From Acidimicrobiaceae bacterium (lineage in GTDB: Bacteria; Actinomycetota; Acidimicrobiia; Acidimicrobiales; RAAP-2), in assembly GCA_003138855.1 (NCBI GenBank), contig PLHF01000085.1, forward strand, positions 1 through 48,490: a stretch of DNA of 48,490 nucleotides, in the 5' to 3' direction. The position numbers and the translations under genes were made by a program. The notes beneath the pieces are model-generated. The model was not told the DNA's origin. It saw nothing but the letters and a program-made list of their open reading frames with translations, and searched no databases. Below are positions 35,196-48,490 of this stretch, one piece after another. Position 1 is the first letter of the stretch; every line of letters starts with the position of its first letter.

Positions 35196-35945
35196 ATGAG
35201 CAGTGGCAACCAGCCACCCGCTGGCGGAGTGGAGTCGGGATCGGAGGCCGGAGCGGCCTCCGATCCCTGGGCGGCCCCAGGCCGGGGAGAAGCCGGCGGG
35301 GCGGACGGCCTCGTGGATGAGGACGAGGTCGCCGAGGGCGAGCTGGTGGACCACGTCACCACCGAGATCATCGACGGCACGGCGCCCGAGGTCGACCCGG
35401 TGGCCATCGCCCTGTCCGAACGGGACGAGTACCTCGATGCGTTGCGTCGCCTGCAGGCCGACTTCGAGAACTACAAGAAGCGGGTGGCCAACCAGCAGGC
35501 CGACCAGGCGGCCCGGGCGGCACGGTCCCTGGTGGAGAGCCTGCTGCCGGTGCTCGACACCCTCGACCTGGCCGCCGACCACCTCGGGGATGCCGAGTCG
35601 CCGGATGCCAAGGCACTGGTGGCCGCGTCGGGCCTGTTGCGCGGGGTGCTGGCCAAGGAGGGCCTCGAGCGCATCGAGCCGACCGGCGAGGTGTTCGACC
35701 CCAACACCCACGAGGCCGTCGGGCACCTCCCCGCCGAGGAGGCCGCCACCCCCGCTGGCGCTTCGGAGGACATGGCTGCTCCCACCACCGGGGCCGAGGG
35801 CGGGGACCTGTCGTCGCCCGGGGCCGAGCCCGCCACCGGCGGCACGGCAGCGGCTGGCGAACTGGTGGTCGCCCAGGTCATGCGACCCGGGTACCGCTGG
35901 CGCGGATCGGTGCTGCGGCCGGCCATGGTGATGGTCCGCGGCTGA
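35196..35945 (+). CDS. grpE: Nucleotide exchange factor GrpE with C-domain insertion
   Basis: The 249-residue GrpE releases ADP from DnaK. A long acidic, disordered N-terminus (1-65) precedes the dimerising coiled-coil (ALSERDEYLDALRRLQADFE, ENYKKRV) and four-helix region. The C-terminal beta domain starts normally with GEVFDPNTHEAVGHLP (165-179) but is interrupted by about 40 Ala/Gly/Pro/Glu-rich residues (181-220) before resuming with VVAQVMRPGYRWRGSVLRPAMV. Without the insert it would be of ordinary size. The gene begins 7 bp after the dnaK stop, and a hairpin separates it from dnaJ. Confidence 0.93.
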   Translation: MSSGNQPPAGGVESGSEAGAASDPWAAPGRGEAGGADGLVDEDEVAEGELVDHVTTEIIDGTAPEVDPVAIALSERDEYLDALRRLQADFENYKKRVANQQADQAARAARSLVESLLPVLDTLDLAADHLGDAESPDAKALVAASGLLRGVLAKEGLERIEPTGEVFDPNTHEAVGHLPAEEAATPAGASEDMAAPTTGAEGGDLSSPGAEPATGGTAAAGELVVAQVMRPGYRWRGSVLRPAMVMVRG

Positions 35946-35962
35946 GCGGCCCCCTGGAGAGT

Positions 35963-35984
35963 GCCGGCGCGATGGAGCGCCGGC
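35963..35984 (+). terminator. Intra-operonic hairpin between grpE and dnaJ
   Basis: GCCGGCGC and GCGCCGGC form a perfect 8-bp stem with a 6-nt loop, 18 bp after the grpE stop. There is no U-tract, so partial termination or RNA processing is more likely than full termination. Confidence 0.5.
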
Positions 35985-36021
35985 AGGAGATGGTGACGGG
36001 AAGGTAGAGGAACGGGACACG

Positions 36022-37131
36022 GTGGCGCCGCAACGCGAATGGTTCGAGAAGGACTACTACAAGACCCTCGGCGTGCCGAGCTCGGCGACGGCCAAGGAGA
36101 TCACCAGCGCCTACCGCAAGCTGGCCAAGAAGCACCACCCCGACACCAACCCCGGGGGGGAGGAGACCTTCAAGGAGATCTCCGCGGCCTACGACGTCCT
36201 CGGTGACGCCGAGCGGCGCAAGGAGTACGACGAGGTCCGTACCATGGGGCCCGCGGCCGGCGCCGGCGGGTTCCCCGGCGGCTTCGGCGGAGGGGGAAAC
36301 TACCGGGTCGAGGACATGGGCGACCTCGGTGACCTGTTCGGCGGACTGTTCGGCCGCGGCCGACGCGGGGGCGGCACGGCCGGGCCCCAACGGGGTGCCG
36401 ACGTCGAGGCCGAGCTGCACCTCTCCTTCGAGGACGCCGTCAGCGGCGTGACCACCTCGGTCAACGTCACCACCGATGCCCGGTGCCACACGTGCGCCGG
36501 GTCAGGGTCGGCCCCGGGCACCCGGCCTGCGGCCTGCCCGATGTGCGGGGGCACCGGCTCGCTCCAGGACAACCAGGGCCTCTTCTCCCTCAGCCAGATC
36601 TGCCCGCAGTGCAGCGGCCGGGGCACCGTGGTCACCAACCCGTGCCCCACCTGTGGCGGCTCGGGGGTGGAGCACCGCAACCGATCGGTGAAGGTGCGCA
36701 TCCCGGCCGGCGTGGAGGCCGGCCAGCGCATCCGGGTCAAGGGAAGGGGGGCGGCAGGCCGCAACGGAGGGCCGAGCGGGGACCTCTACGTGGTGGTCCA
36801 CGTGAGCCGCGACAAGGTGTTCGGGCGGCGCGGCCGGAACCTCACCCTGACCGTGCCCGTCTCCTATGCCGAGGCCGCCCTGGGCACCACGCTCACCGTG
36901 CCCACCCTCGCCGGCCCGGTCACTCTGCGGGTGCCCGCCGGCACCCCGACGGGCCGGACCTTCCGGGTGAAGGGGCGGGGCGTCCCGGCCGGCAAGAAGA
37001 GCGCCACGGGTGACCTGCTGGTCACCGTCGAGGTGTCGGTGCCCGCCGTCCTGACCGATGACCAGCGCGCCGCGGTCGAGGCGCTGGCCAAGGTGATCGA
37101 GCCGCCGACGCGCGACGCCCTGGGGGTGTGA
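36022..37131 (+). CDS. dnaJ: Co-chaperone DnaJ (Hsp40, type I)
   Basis: The 369-residue protein stimulates DnaK ATPase and delivers substrates. The J domain (about 9-75) includes the HPD motif in KKHHPDTNPG. A Gly/Phe-rich region (FPGGFGGGGN, LFGGLFGRGRRGGG) follows. The zinc-binding domain has all four repeats: CHTCAGSG, CPMCGGTG, CPQCSGRG and CPTCGGSG. The two C-terminal beta domains are complete. This is the actinobacterial DnaJ1-type gene of the dnaK operon. The GTG at 36022 is 76 bp after grpE, and the stop is 1 bp from the hspR ATG. Confidence 0.96.
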   Translation: MAPQREWFEKDYYKTLGVPSSATAKEITSAYRKLAKKHHPDTNPGGEETFKEISAAYDVLGDAERRKEYDEVRTMGPAAGAGGFPGGFGGGGNYRVEDMGDLGDLFGGLFGRGRRGGGTAGPQRGADVEAELHLSFEDAVSGVTTSVNVTTDARCHTCAGSGSAPGTRPAACPMCGGTGSLQDNQGLFSLSQICPQCSGRGTVVTNPCPTCGGSGVEHRNRSVKVRIPAGVEAGQRIRVKGRGAAGRNGGPSGDLYVVVHVSRDKVFGRRGRNLTLTVPVSYAEAALGTTLTVPTLAGPVTLRVPAGTPTGRTFRVKGRGVPAGKKSATGDLLVTVEVSVPAVLTDDQRAAVEALAKVIEPPTRDALGV

Positions 37132-37132
37132 G

Positions 37133-37519
37133 ATGGGCAATGACCGGGCAACGCGAGCCGTCTACGTGATCTCGGTGGCTGCCGAGCTGTCCGGCGTGCA
37201 CCCCCAGACCCTTCGGGTCTACGAGCGCAAGGGCCTCCTCGACCCCAGCCGCACGAGCGGGGGCAGCCGGCGTTTCAGTGAGGAGGACCTCGATCGGCTC
37301 CGCCACATCCAGAGCCTCACCACCGCCGGCCTCAATCTCGAAGGGGTGCGCCGGGTGATGGAGCTCGAGGACGAGGTGGCCCGCCTCGAAGAGGAGCTGG
37401 TCGCCACCCGGGCCGAGGCCCGGGAGGCCGTGGCGGTCACCCACCGCCAGTACCGACGCGAGCTGGTTCCCCTCAGACAACACCTGGTGCCGACCCGGCC
37501 GGCCCGGCACACCGCGTAA
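37133..37519 (+). CDS. hspR: MerR-family heat-shock repressor HspR
   Basis: The 128-residue protein has a MerR-type winged helix-turn-helix at the N-terminus ([40 protein letters not shown]) followed by a coiled-coil dimerisation helix ([20 protein letters not shown]). It lacks the cysteines of metal-sensing MerR proteins. Its place in the dnaK operon is typical of actinobacteria, where HspR with DnaK as co-repressor binds HAIR sites. It starts 1 bp after the dnaJ stop, so expression is coupled to the operon it controls. Confidence 0.95.
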   Translation: MGNDRATRAVYVISVAAELSGVHPQTLRVYERKGLLDPSRTSGGSRRFSEEDLDRLRHIQSLTTAGLNLEGVRRVMELEDEVARLEEELVATRAEAREAVAVTHRQYRRELVPLRQHLVPTRPARHTA

Positions 37520-37536
37520 GGATCAGGAGGACGCAT

Positions 37537-40029
<2,493 letters not shown>

Positions 40030-40144
40030 CCAGTCGCGGTCGGTGACCCGGCGTGCGTTCCGGGGCGGCCGTTGACCCCGTGCGCCGAACGTGGTTAGAT
40101 CCGATGATCGGTGCGTCACGCCGGCGGGGCCGGGGATCGCCACT

Positions 40145-40172
40145 GCCGGTTGGCCAGAGCCGGTTGGCCAGA
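40145..40172 (+). repeat. 14-bp tandem duplication
   Basis: GCCGGTTGGCCAGA occurs twice with no gap, 38 bp before the SGNH hydrolase gene. It contains the palindrome TGGCCA. It may be a replication-slippage product or a pair of protein-binding sites. Confidence 0.7.
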
Positions 40173-40210
40173 GCGGCGGTGACGACAGCACGGGAACGGG
40201 GGAACCATCG

Positions 40211-41113
40211 ATGGCACGTCGGATGGGCAGGGAGGGCAGGCGCGGGCTGGTCAGGTTGCTCGCTCCGCTGATGGCGGCGGCCGCACTGGCGGCCACCGTG
40301 GTCGTGGCGGGCGTGGCCGCTCCGGCGTCGGCCGCACCACTCAACTACGTCGCCCTGGGCGACTCCTACACCGCCGGCGCGGGCATCCTCCCGCTCTCCT
40401 CGACGATCTCACCGTTGTGCCTGCAGACGACCCTCAACTACCCGCACCTGATCGCGCACGCCGACGGCTTCGACCTGCAGGACGTCAGCTGCTCGGGTGC
40501 CACCTCGGGCGACATGACCAGCTCGCAGTACCCCGGAGTGGCCCCCCAGTTCGACGCCCTGTCCGGCTCGACCAGCGTGGTGACCGTCGGGATCGGAGGG
40601 AACGACAACGACCTGTTCGTGGGGGCCCTGGTCGACTGCGGCGTCACCGACATCCTCGACTTCCTCAATATCGGCTCGCCCTGCAAGGACATCTACGGCA
40701 ACACCTTCGCCAACGACGTGAGCGGTGACGCCTCGACCATCGGCGGGGTCCTCCAGGGAGTCCACGCGCGCTCTCCGCATGCCCAGGTGTTCGTGGTCGG
40801 CTACCCGGACCTCCTCCCCCAGAGCGGGCACTGCTATCCGACCATGCCCCTGACCACCGGCGACACCGCCTACCTCAACGGCATCGAGGAGGACCTCAAC
40901 TCGATGCTGCAGTCCGAGGCCTCGGCCTTCGGCGCCACCTTCGTCAACACCTTCACCCCGTCGATCGGGCACGACGCGTGCAAGTCCTCGAGCGTCCGGT
41001 GGATCAACCCGATCATCGCCAGCGGTGGCGGCATCTCGGTGCACCCGAACCCCACCGGTGAGTCCGAGCTGGCCACCTTCGTCCAGTCGGCGCTCTCCTC
41101 CAAGGGGCTCTGA
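40211..41113 (+). CDS. Secreted SGNH/GDSL esterase-lipase
   Basis: The 300-residue protein has a signal peptide (RRMGREGRRGLVRLL, then an Ala/Val-rich core, with cleavage likely after ASA near 41). The mature enzyme shows SGNH blocks: YVALGDSYTAG with nucleophile S52, the block II glycine near VSCSGATSGD, GIGGND in block III and a C-terminal H278 in SVHPNPTG. The acid usually three residues before the histidine is isoleucine, so the dyad may be completed by a backbone carbonyl, as known for some Streptomyces esterases. Six cysteines in the mature part suggest disulfides. The ATG at 40211 has a purine-rich GGGAACGGGGGAA upstream. Confidence 0.85.
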   Translation: MARRMGREGRRGLVRLLAPLMAAAALAATVVVAGVAAPASAAPLNYVALGDSYTAGAGILPLSSTISPLCLQTTLNYPHLIAHADGFDLQDVSCSGATSGDMTSSQYPGVAPQFDALSGSTSVVTVGIGGNDNDLFVGALVDCGVTDILDFLNIGSPCKDIYGNTFANDVSGDASTIGGVLQGVHARSPHAQVFVVGYPDLLPQSGHCYPTMPLTTGDTAYLNGIEEDLNSMLQSEASAFGATFVNTFTPSIGHDACKSSSVRWINPIIASGGGISVHPNPTGESELATFVQSALSSKGL

Positions 41114-41177
41114 CCCCCGAACTGACCGCGTTCCGCCGGACGGCCCCGCCCCGCCCGGGGTCCACCGGCCACCGGGC

Positions 41178-41183
41178 TACACT
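41178..41183 (+). promoter_or_regulatory. Likely -10 element of the pur operon
   Basis: TACACT lies 37 bp before the purA GTG. No good -35 is seen. GGAGGAG at 41208-41214 is the ribosome-binding site. Confidence 0.45.
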
Positions 41184-41217
41184 GGTGCGTAATCCGCTTT
41201 TCGCAACGGAGGAGTGA

Positions 41218-43771
<2,554 letters not shown>

Positions 43772-43775
<4 letters not shown>

Positions 43776-45082
43776 TCCCGCGCTACGCACCCCAGGAGAT
43801 GGCCGAGCTCTTCTCGGACGAGGCCCGGTTCGCCATGTGGCTGCGGGTGGAGCTGCTGGCCACCGACGGCTGGGTCGAGGTGGGTGACGTGCCGGCCGAA
43901 GCCGCCGCCGCCTGCCGGTCCGGGGCCCCCCACATCGACGGCGCCTTCGTCGACGCGGTGGCCGAGCGCGAGCGGGTCACCGACCACGACGTCGCCGCCT
44001 TCGTCGACGTGGTGCAGGCGGCCATCGGCCAGCCCGAGGGCTCGTGGATCCACTACGGCCTCACCTCCTCCGACGTGGTGGACACCGCGTTGTGCGCCAC
44101 ACTGACCCGCGCCTCGGACCTGCTCATCGAGGCGTGCTCCCAGCTGGTCCGGGCACTGAAGGCCAGGGCCGTGGAGTGCATCGACATCCCGGTGACCGGA
44201 CGGACGCACGGGATGCACGCCGAGCCGACCACCTTCGGGGCCAAGTTCTCGCTGTGGGCCCTGCAGGCCGACCGCGATCTCCAGCGCCTGCGGGCCGCCC
44301 GCCACCGGGTGGCAGTGGGCAAGTTGTCGGGGGCGGTGGGCACCTACTCGAACATCGACCCGCGGGTGGAGGGCCATGTCTGCCACGCTCTGGGCCTCAC
44401 GCCCACCCCGGCCACCCAGGTGGTGGCCCGCGACCGCCATGCCGAGTACCTGTACGCCTGCGCCTCGGTGGGCGCCACCATCGAGCAGATCGCCACCGAG
44501 GTGCGCCACATGGCCCGCAGCGAGCTCGGGGAGGTGGAGGAGCCGTTCAAGCCGGGGCAGAAGGGGAGCTCGGCCATGCCCCACAAGCGCAATCCGATCC
44601 TCTCCGAACGGCTGTGCGGCCTGGCCCGCGTCCTGCGCGGCTACCTGTCCGCCGGCCTCGAGGACGTCGCTCTGTGGCACGAGCGCGACATATCGCACAG
44701 CTCGGTGGAGCGGGTGGTGCTCCCCGACGCCAGCATGCTGGCCCTCTACATGCTGCAGAAGACGAAGGGACTGGTCGAAGGGCTGGTGATCCACCCCGAA
44801 CGGGCCCTGGCCACGCTGACCGAAGGCAGCCACGGACTGGTGTTCAGCCAGTCCGTCCTGCTGGCCCTGGTCAGTGGCGGCCTCAGCCGCGACGCGGCCT
44901 ACCGCATCGTGCAGCGGGACGCCCGGGCCGCCTGGGAGGGGGGTCGCTCCTTCCGCCAGGTGCTCGACGAGGACCCCGAGGTCACCCTGTCGGCCGCCGC
45001 CCTCGACGACGCCTTCGACCTCTCCCGCACTCTGCGCCACGTCCACCGGTTCACCGACGCCCTGGAGGAGCTTGCACCATGA
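43772..45082 (+). CDS. purB: Adenylosuccinate lyase
   Basis: The 436-residue fumarase/aspartase-superfamily enzyme cleaves SAICAR and adenylosuccinate. Landmarks are the TSSDVVDTAL region, GRTHGMHAEPTTFG with a catalytic histidine, and the signature loop GSSAMPHKRNPILSE carrying the catalytic serine. HERDISHSSVERVVLPD is the third conserved region. The start is a GTG overlapping the purD stop (GTGA), and the stop overlaps the purC start (ATGA). Confidence 0.96.
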
Positions 45083-45984
45083 CCCCACCGTCCGACACCC
45101 CGTTGACCCTTCTCTCGTCGGGCAAGGTCCGTGAGCTCTACGACGCCGGTCAGGGCAGGCTGCTGATGGTGGCCTCCGACCGGATCTCCGCCTTCGACGT
45201 GATCATGGACGAGCCCATCCCCGACAAGGGAAGGGTGCTCACCGCCATGACCGCCTACTGGCTGGAGGAGCTCTCCGACCTGGCCCCCAATCACCTGATC
45301 AGCGCGGATGCCGCCGAGTTCCCCGAGGGGGCGGCGGCGCTGCCCGGGGGCCTCGAGGAGCTGTCCGGGCGGGCCATGCTGGTCAGGCGGGCCGACATGC
45401 TCGACATCGAGTGCATCGTGCGCGGCTACCTGTCCGGCTCGGCGTACAAGGAGTACGAGCGCACCCAGACCGTCCACGGGATGGCCATGCCGGCCGGACT
45501 CCGCCACGCAGACCGGCTGCCCGAGCCGATCTTCACCCCGTCCACCAAGGCGGTGTTGGGCCACGACCTCAACATCGGCATGGCCGAGGCCGTCGACCTG
45601 GTGGGCAGGGAGGCCGCCGAGGCCGCCGCCGAGCTGTGCCTGGCCGCCTACGCCCGGGCGGCGGCCCGGGCCGAGGAGCAGGGGATCGTGATCTGCGACA
45701 CCAAGTTCGAGCTCGGGTTCATCGACGGGGAGCTGTCCATCTGCGACGAGGTGCTCACCCCCGACTCGTCGCGCTTCTGGCCGGCCGACGACTGCGCCCC
45801 GGGCACCAACCCGCCCTCCTTCGACAAGCAGCCCCTGCGCGATTGGCTCGAGGCCCAGCCGTGGGACAAGCAGCCGCCACCCCCCTCGCTTCCCGACGAG
45901 ATCGTGTCGGCCACCTCCACCCGGTACGTCGATGCCTACGAGCGGGTCTGCGGACGCTTCCTGGGTGACTGGTACGGTGCGTGA
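45079..45984 (+). CDS. purC: SAICAR synthetase
   Basis: The 301-residue enzyme couples CAIR with aspartate using ATP. It shows LLSSGKVRELYDAG at the nucleotide-binding N-terminus, VASDRISAFDVIMDEPIPDKG, ECIVRGYLSGSAYKEY, and the metal-binding CDTKFELGF and CDEVLTPDSSRFWP. The size is that of the monomeric, yeast/actinobacterial class rather than the short E. coli type. It overlaps purB and purS by 4 bp each. Confidence 0.96.
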   Translation: MTPPSDTPLTLLSSGKVRELYDAGQGRLLMVASDRISAFDVIMDEPIPDKGRVLTAMTAYWLEELSDLAPNHLISADAAEFPEGAAALPGGLEELSGRAMLVRRADMLDIECIVRGYLSGSAYKEYERTQTVHGMAMPAGLRHADRLPEPIFTPSTKAVLGHDLNIGMAEAVDLVGREAAEAAAELCLAAYARAAARAEEQGIVICDTKFELGFIDGELSICDEVLTPDSSRFWPADDCAPGTNPPSFDKQPLRDWLEAQPWDKQPPPPSLPDEIVSATSTRYVDAYERVCGRFLGDWYGA

Positions 45985-46262
45985 TGATGGCCTCCTCGGA
46001 ACGCTTCTCGGTGCTGGTGGAGGTGCGCCTGCGCGAGGGCATCGCCGATCCCCAGGGGGCGACCATCGAACGGGCTCTGCCCGCCCTGGGCCTGTCGGGC
46101 GTGTCCGGGATGCGTGCCGGCAAGGCATTCTGGTTCGACATCTCCGCGGCGGATGAGACCGACGCGCTGGCCCAGGCCACAGTGGTGGCCGACCGGCTGC
46201 TGGCCAACCCGGTCATCGAGGAGTCGTCGGTGACGGTCCACGCGGCGGGAGCCGTGATCTGA
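45981..46262 (+). CDS. purS: FGAM synthase subunit PurS
   Basis: The 93-residue PurS bridges PurQ and PurL in the three-part FGAM synthase. It has the short alpha-beta fold with [39 protein letters not shown] and the C-terminal [12 protein letters not shown]. The GTG at 45981 overlaps the purC stop; an ATG at 45984 is an alternative. The stop shares one base with the purQ ATG. Confidence 0.93.
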   Translation: MMMASSERFSVLVEVRLREGIADPQGATIERALPALGLSGVSGMRAGKAFWFDISAADETDALAQATVVADRLLANPVIEESSVTVHAAGAVI

Positions 46263-46951
46263 TGGGTGTCCGGATCGGCGTGGTCATCTTCCCGGGCACC
46301 AACTGCGAACACGATGCCATCCTCGCCGTCGAGCGCCTCGGCGCCTCGGCCGACCTGGTGTGGCACGGCGACACGTCGGTCGCCGGGTACGACGCCCTGA
46401 TCCTCCCGGGCGGGTTCGCCCACGGCGACTACCTCCGGCCGGGGGCCATCGCTCGATTCTCCCCGGTGATGGATGCGGTGGGGCGGTTCGCGGCCGACGG
46501 TGGGCCGGTCGTGGGCATCTGCAACGGCTTCCAGGTGCTGTGCGAGGCCGGGCTGCTTCCCGGGGCGCTCCAGAAGAACCGGGGCCTGCGGTTCGTGTGC
46601 GCCACCGTGGTGATCCGGGTGGAGACCGGGGACTGCGTGCTGACTGCCGGCGTGCCGGTGGGCACCGAGTTGCGCATCCCCATCAACCACTTCGAGGGCA
46701 ACTACACCTGCGACGCCGACACCCTGGCCGAGCTGCGGGCCGAGGACCGGGTGGTGGTGCGCTACGTGGACAACCCCAACGGCTCGGTCGACGACATCGC
46801 CGGGGTCTGCAACCACGCCCGCAACGTGGTCGGGCTCATGCCCCATCCCGAACGGGCCTCCGACCCCCTGCTGGGCTCGGTCGACGGCACGGTGCTGCTG
46901 TCCGCGCTGCTCACGTCGGCGGCGTCCCCGGTGGGGGCGACACCTGCCTGA
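46262..46951 (+). CDS. purQ: FGAM synthase glutaminase subunit PurQ
   Basis: The 229-residue class I glutamine amidotransferase supplies ammonia to PurL. The nucleophile is C87 in [13 protein letters not shown], and the His/Glu pair is in [28 protein letters not shown] and [15 protein letters not shown] are family motifs. purL does not follow: the strand changes after a terminator, so PurL must be encoded outside this window. Confidence 0.97.
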   Translation: MGVRIGVVIFPGTNCEHDAILAVERLGASADLVWHGDTSVAGYDALILPGGFAHGDYLRPGAIARFSPVMDAVGRFAADGGPVVGICNGFQVLCEAGLLPGALQKNRGLRFVCATVVIRVETGDCVLTAGVPVGTELRIPINHFEGNYTCDADTLAELRAEDRVVVRYVDNPNGSVDDIAGVCNHARNVVGLMPHPERASDPLLGSVDGTVLLSALLTSAASPVGATPA

Positions 46952-46980
46952 CGGGGGTCCGGGGGAAGGGGTGCGGGGCG

Positions 46981-47019
46981 ACCGGGGCCGGGGTGTTCCC
47001 GGCCGACGCCGGCCCCGGT
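46981..47019. terminator. Hairpin after the pur operon
   Basis: ACCGGGGCCGG (46981-46991) and CCGGCCCCGGT (47009-47019) are exact complements around a 17-nt loop, between the convergent stops of purQ and the small basic protein. Confidence 0.7.
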
Positions 47020-47023
47020 GGGC

Positions 47024-47455
47024 TCAGCTTCGGGTGCGGGGGATCTTCGCCTGCTGCAGCACGGAGGCGCTGACGCCCACGGTCCGCCAGGCCGAGTAGG
47101 AGATTCCCTTGCGCTCGCCGTAGAGGCGGGCCACCTTCACGAAGCTCTTCTCCAGGGCGGCCAGGTCCACTGTGTCCCCACTATGGGACAGCTCGGCCTC
47201 GAGCCGCTGCTTCTCCTCGACCAGGTGCAGGCGCGAGAGCGGATCGGCCGTGGGCAGGGCGGCCTCGATGGCGGTCAGGCGACGGCGGATCGAGTCCGGT
47301 GTCCGCTTGCGGCCCCGGCGGGGCTTGGTCGACTCGAGGGCCTCGAGGTACTGGCGCACGATGCGCCCTTCCTCGCGACCCTTGGCCAATGCCGCTTTGT
47401 GGGCGTCGGACATGGAGGTTTTTTTACGCGATTTCGTCGGAGTAGGAGAAGCCAT
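47024..47455 (-). CDS. Small basic protein of unknown function
   Basis: With the ATG at 47455 the protein has 143 residues; a longer frame to 47515 (163 residues) is also open. It is rich in Lys, Arg and Ala. It contains [20 protein letters not shown], then an AT-hook-like [10 protein letters not shown], an amphipathic helix ([22 protein letters not shown]), [11 protein letters not shown] and a C-terminal [20 protein letters not shown]. The layout suggests a DNA-binding or nucleoid-associated role. I recall similar actinobacterial hypothetical proteins but no characterised one. No good Shine-Dalgarno is seen. A run of seven A lies in the early coding region. Confidence 0.6.
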   Translation of the reverse strand: MASPTPTKSRKKTSMSDAHKAALAKGREEGRIVRQYLEALESTKPRRGRKRTPDSIRRRLTAIEAALPTADPLSRLHLVEEKQRLEAELSHSGDTVDLAALEKSFVKVARLYGERKGISYSAWRTVGVSASVLQQAKIPRTRS

Positions 47456-47686
47456 GGGGAGAGCATCCCAGAGTTCTCCATATGGGGCAAATAGTTTCTC
47501 CCGGTTGCCCTGCACGCACCGATCTCCCCGCGCCGATTTGGATCATCAGGGATCGATCCGGCCCGGACTCGTCTGAAAAGCAGGAGGCGCCTTTTGTCCG
47601 CGGCCAGGCCCCTGGTGGCGGTCCATTCGCCAGCCCCATCCGATCCGAGGGCCGGCCATTCGCCTGGGCTGCCCTGACGATCCCGA

Positions 47687-48490
47687 TCAGTTGCACACGG
47701 ATACCAGTGTGTACCCGGCCGCTCGGATCCCGCCGATGATCGCCGGAAGGGCTGCCACCGTCTGGGACCGGTCGCCACCACCATCGTGCAGGACGATGAT
47801 CGCCCCGGGGTGGAGGGCGGAGAGCACCCGGTTCACGATCACCGCGGTGCCCGGCCGCAGGTAGTCGGAAGGGTCGACATCCCACATGAGTTCGCCCAAT
47901 GAGCGCCGGGCGAGCTGGGAGAGGACCGACGCGTCGGTGTCGCCGTATGGCGGTCGAAGGCACTTCACCGGCTGTCCGGTTACCGAGGTGATCAGGTTGG
48001 TGGTCCTGTCCACCTCACCGGGCCATCCGGCGGGACTCAGTCGGGTCAGATCGGTGTGGGTCCAGGTGTGGTTGGTCAGGGTCATCCCGTCGGCGGCCTC
48101 CTGGGCGAGGAGGTTCGGCCAGGCCGCGCCCAGCTCGCCGATGATCTGGAAGGTGGCCGGGACGTCCGCCGCGGTCAGCACCTGCAGGATCTGGGTGGTG
48201 TACACCGGTGAGGGCCCGTCGTCGAAGGTCAGGGCCGCCACCTTGGTGCCCTTCGGGTAGACGTTGCCGGGAATGTCCGACAGGTTGGAGATGACGACGC
48301 CGGCAAGGTTCGGCCCTCGGACCGGGCCCGGCGGCACGGGCAGCAGCCACAGCCCCTGCCCGTCCGGGGTGGCCACGATGGCGCCGATCGGGTCGGCGAT
48401 CGGCTGGCCGCCCATCGACCCCAGGAACGGGGCATCTCCGAAGTTGAAGATCCCGCCGTCGGAGGCCGCCAGCCAGTAGCCCGTTCCGCT
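47687..48490 (-). CDS. Polysaccharide deacetylase with N-terminal YWLAASDGG repeats (partial)
   Basis: The gene runs off the right edge; 267 C-terminal residues are visible. The NodB domain has [13 protein letters not shown] with the catalytic/metal aspartates, [11 protein letters not shown] as the H-x3-H metal motif, RPPYGDTD, and ILHDGGG (here IVLHDGGG) as the final motif. It would remove acetyl groups from peptidoglycan or another wall polysaccharide. Upstream of the NodB domain the frame contains [20 protein letters not shown] and a second, degenerate unit ([11 protein letters not shown]), repeats seen in exported Acidimicrobiia proteins. The full protein is probably secreted and surface-bound, but the signal peptide is outside the window. 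Confidence 0.85.
   Translation of the reverse strand, partial: SGTGYWLAASDGGIFNFGDAPFLGSMGGQPIADPIGAIVATPDGQGLWLLPVPPGPVRGPNLAGVVISNLSDIPGNVYPKGTKVAALTFDDGPSPVYTTQILQVLTAADVPATFQIIGELGAAWPNLLAQEAADGMTLTNHTWTHTDLTRLSPAGWPGEVDRTTNLITSVTGQPVKCLRPPYGDTDASVLSQLARRSLGELMWDVDPSDYLRPGTAVIVNRVLSALHPGAIIVLHDGGGDRSQTVAALPAIIGGIRAAGYTLVSVCN

Noticed and set aside
35972..36007. 11-codon ORF inside the grpE-dnaJ gap
   Set aside because: It overlaps the hairpin and has no clear ribosome-binding site, so it is likely chance.
33189..36020. Open frame of 943 codons on the minus strand
   Set aside because: It is antisense to dnaK and grpE with repetitive His/Gln/Leu composition and no recognisable domain.

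Overview
The window is about 48.5 kb of very GC-rich DNA from an actinobacterium, most likely class Acidimicrobiia or a close relative. The evidence is a dnaK-grpE-dnaJ-hspR-clpB heat-shock operon under an HspR-type MerR regulator, an F420-type LLM oxidoreductase, an EF-G2-like factor, a FadF-type membrane iron-sulfur oxidoreductase, a small membrane protein with the 'GWWLAADGKWYPP' motif, and a polysaccharide deacetylase carrying '[16 protein letters not shown]' repeats. Both motifs are, from memory, frequent in Acidimicrobiia. No insertion sequence, CRISPR array or intact prophage was seen, and base composition is even throughout.

Layout. 1-11 kb is mostly lipid and accessory metabolism on mixed strands: a Mut7-C/PrimPol fusion cut by the left edge, a class C beta-lactamase-fold esterase, an alpha/beta hydrolase, an acyl-CoA ligase, an NTF2-like protein, an exported beta-propeller, an LLM oxidoreductase and a degenerate pyruvate-kinase-like protein. 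11-25 kb holds an enoyl-CoA hydratase, a UvrD/Rep helicase with HRDC domain, an aldo/keto reductase, a small zincin, a lipoprotein hydrolase, a PRC-barrel protein, an EF-G-like GTPase, an L,D-transpeptidase, a UbiE methyltransferase with a membrane partner, and a flippase-like membrane protein next to tRNA-Gly(CCC). 25-33 kb holds dcd, the FadF-like protein, a cNMP-binding protein, two membrane proteins, amt-glnK and gpmA. 33-40 kb is the chaperone operon. 41-47 kb is a tightly overlapped purA-purD-purB-purC-purS-purQ operon. The right edge has a small basic protein and the partial deacetylase.

How the genes work together. The acyl-CoA ligase, enoyl-CoA hydratase and FadF-like protein fit fatty-acid oxidation. 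amt-glnK forms an ammonium uptake and sensing unit preceded by a GlnR-like four-box element. DnaK/GrpE/DnaJ/ClpB form one disaggregation machine with its repressor encoded inside the operon. The pur genes carry out most of the steps from PRA to SAICAR plus the IMP-to-AMP branch, with purL not present in the window.

Most notable observations: (1) an uninterrupted frame joining a Mut7-C RNase to the start of a primase-polymerase domain; (2) a divergent promoter with two DevR/DosR-like boxes, the nearer centred about 42.5 bp before a leaderless start; (3) a recurrent TAGCCT-N5/6-start-codon architecture indicating leaderless transcription; (4) a GlnR-like operator upstream of amt; (5) a palindrome over the predicted transcription start of the FadF-like gene; (6) unusual chaperone and purine enzymes: a low-complexity insert in GrpE, a shortened D2 region in ClpB and an internal deletion in PurD; (7) overlapping alternative hairpins and a small leader ORF ahead of the EF-G-like gene. 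All calls come from reading the sequence and from memory of families; no database search was run.
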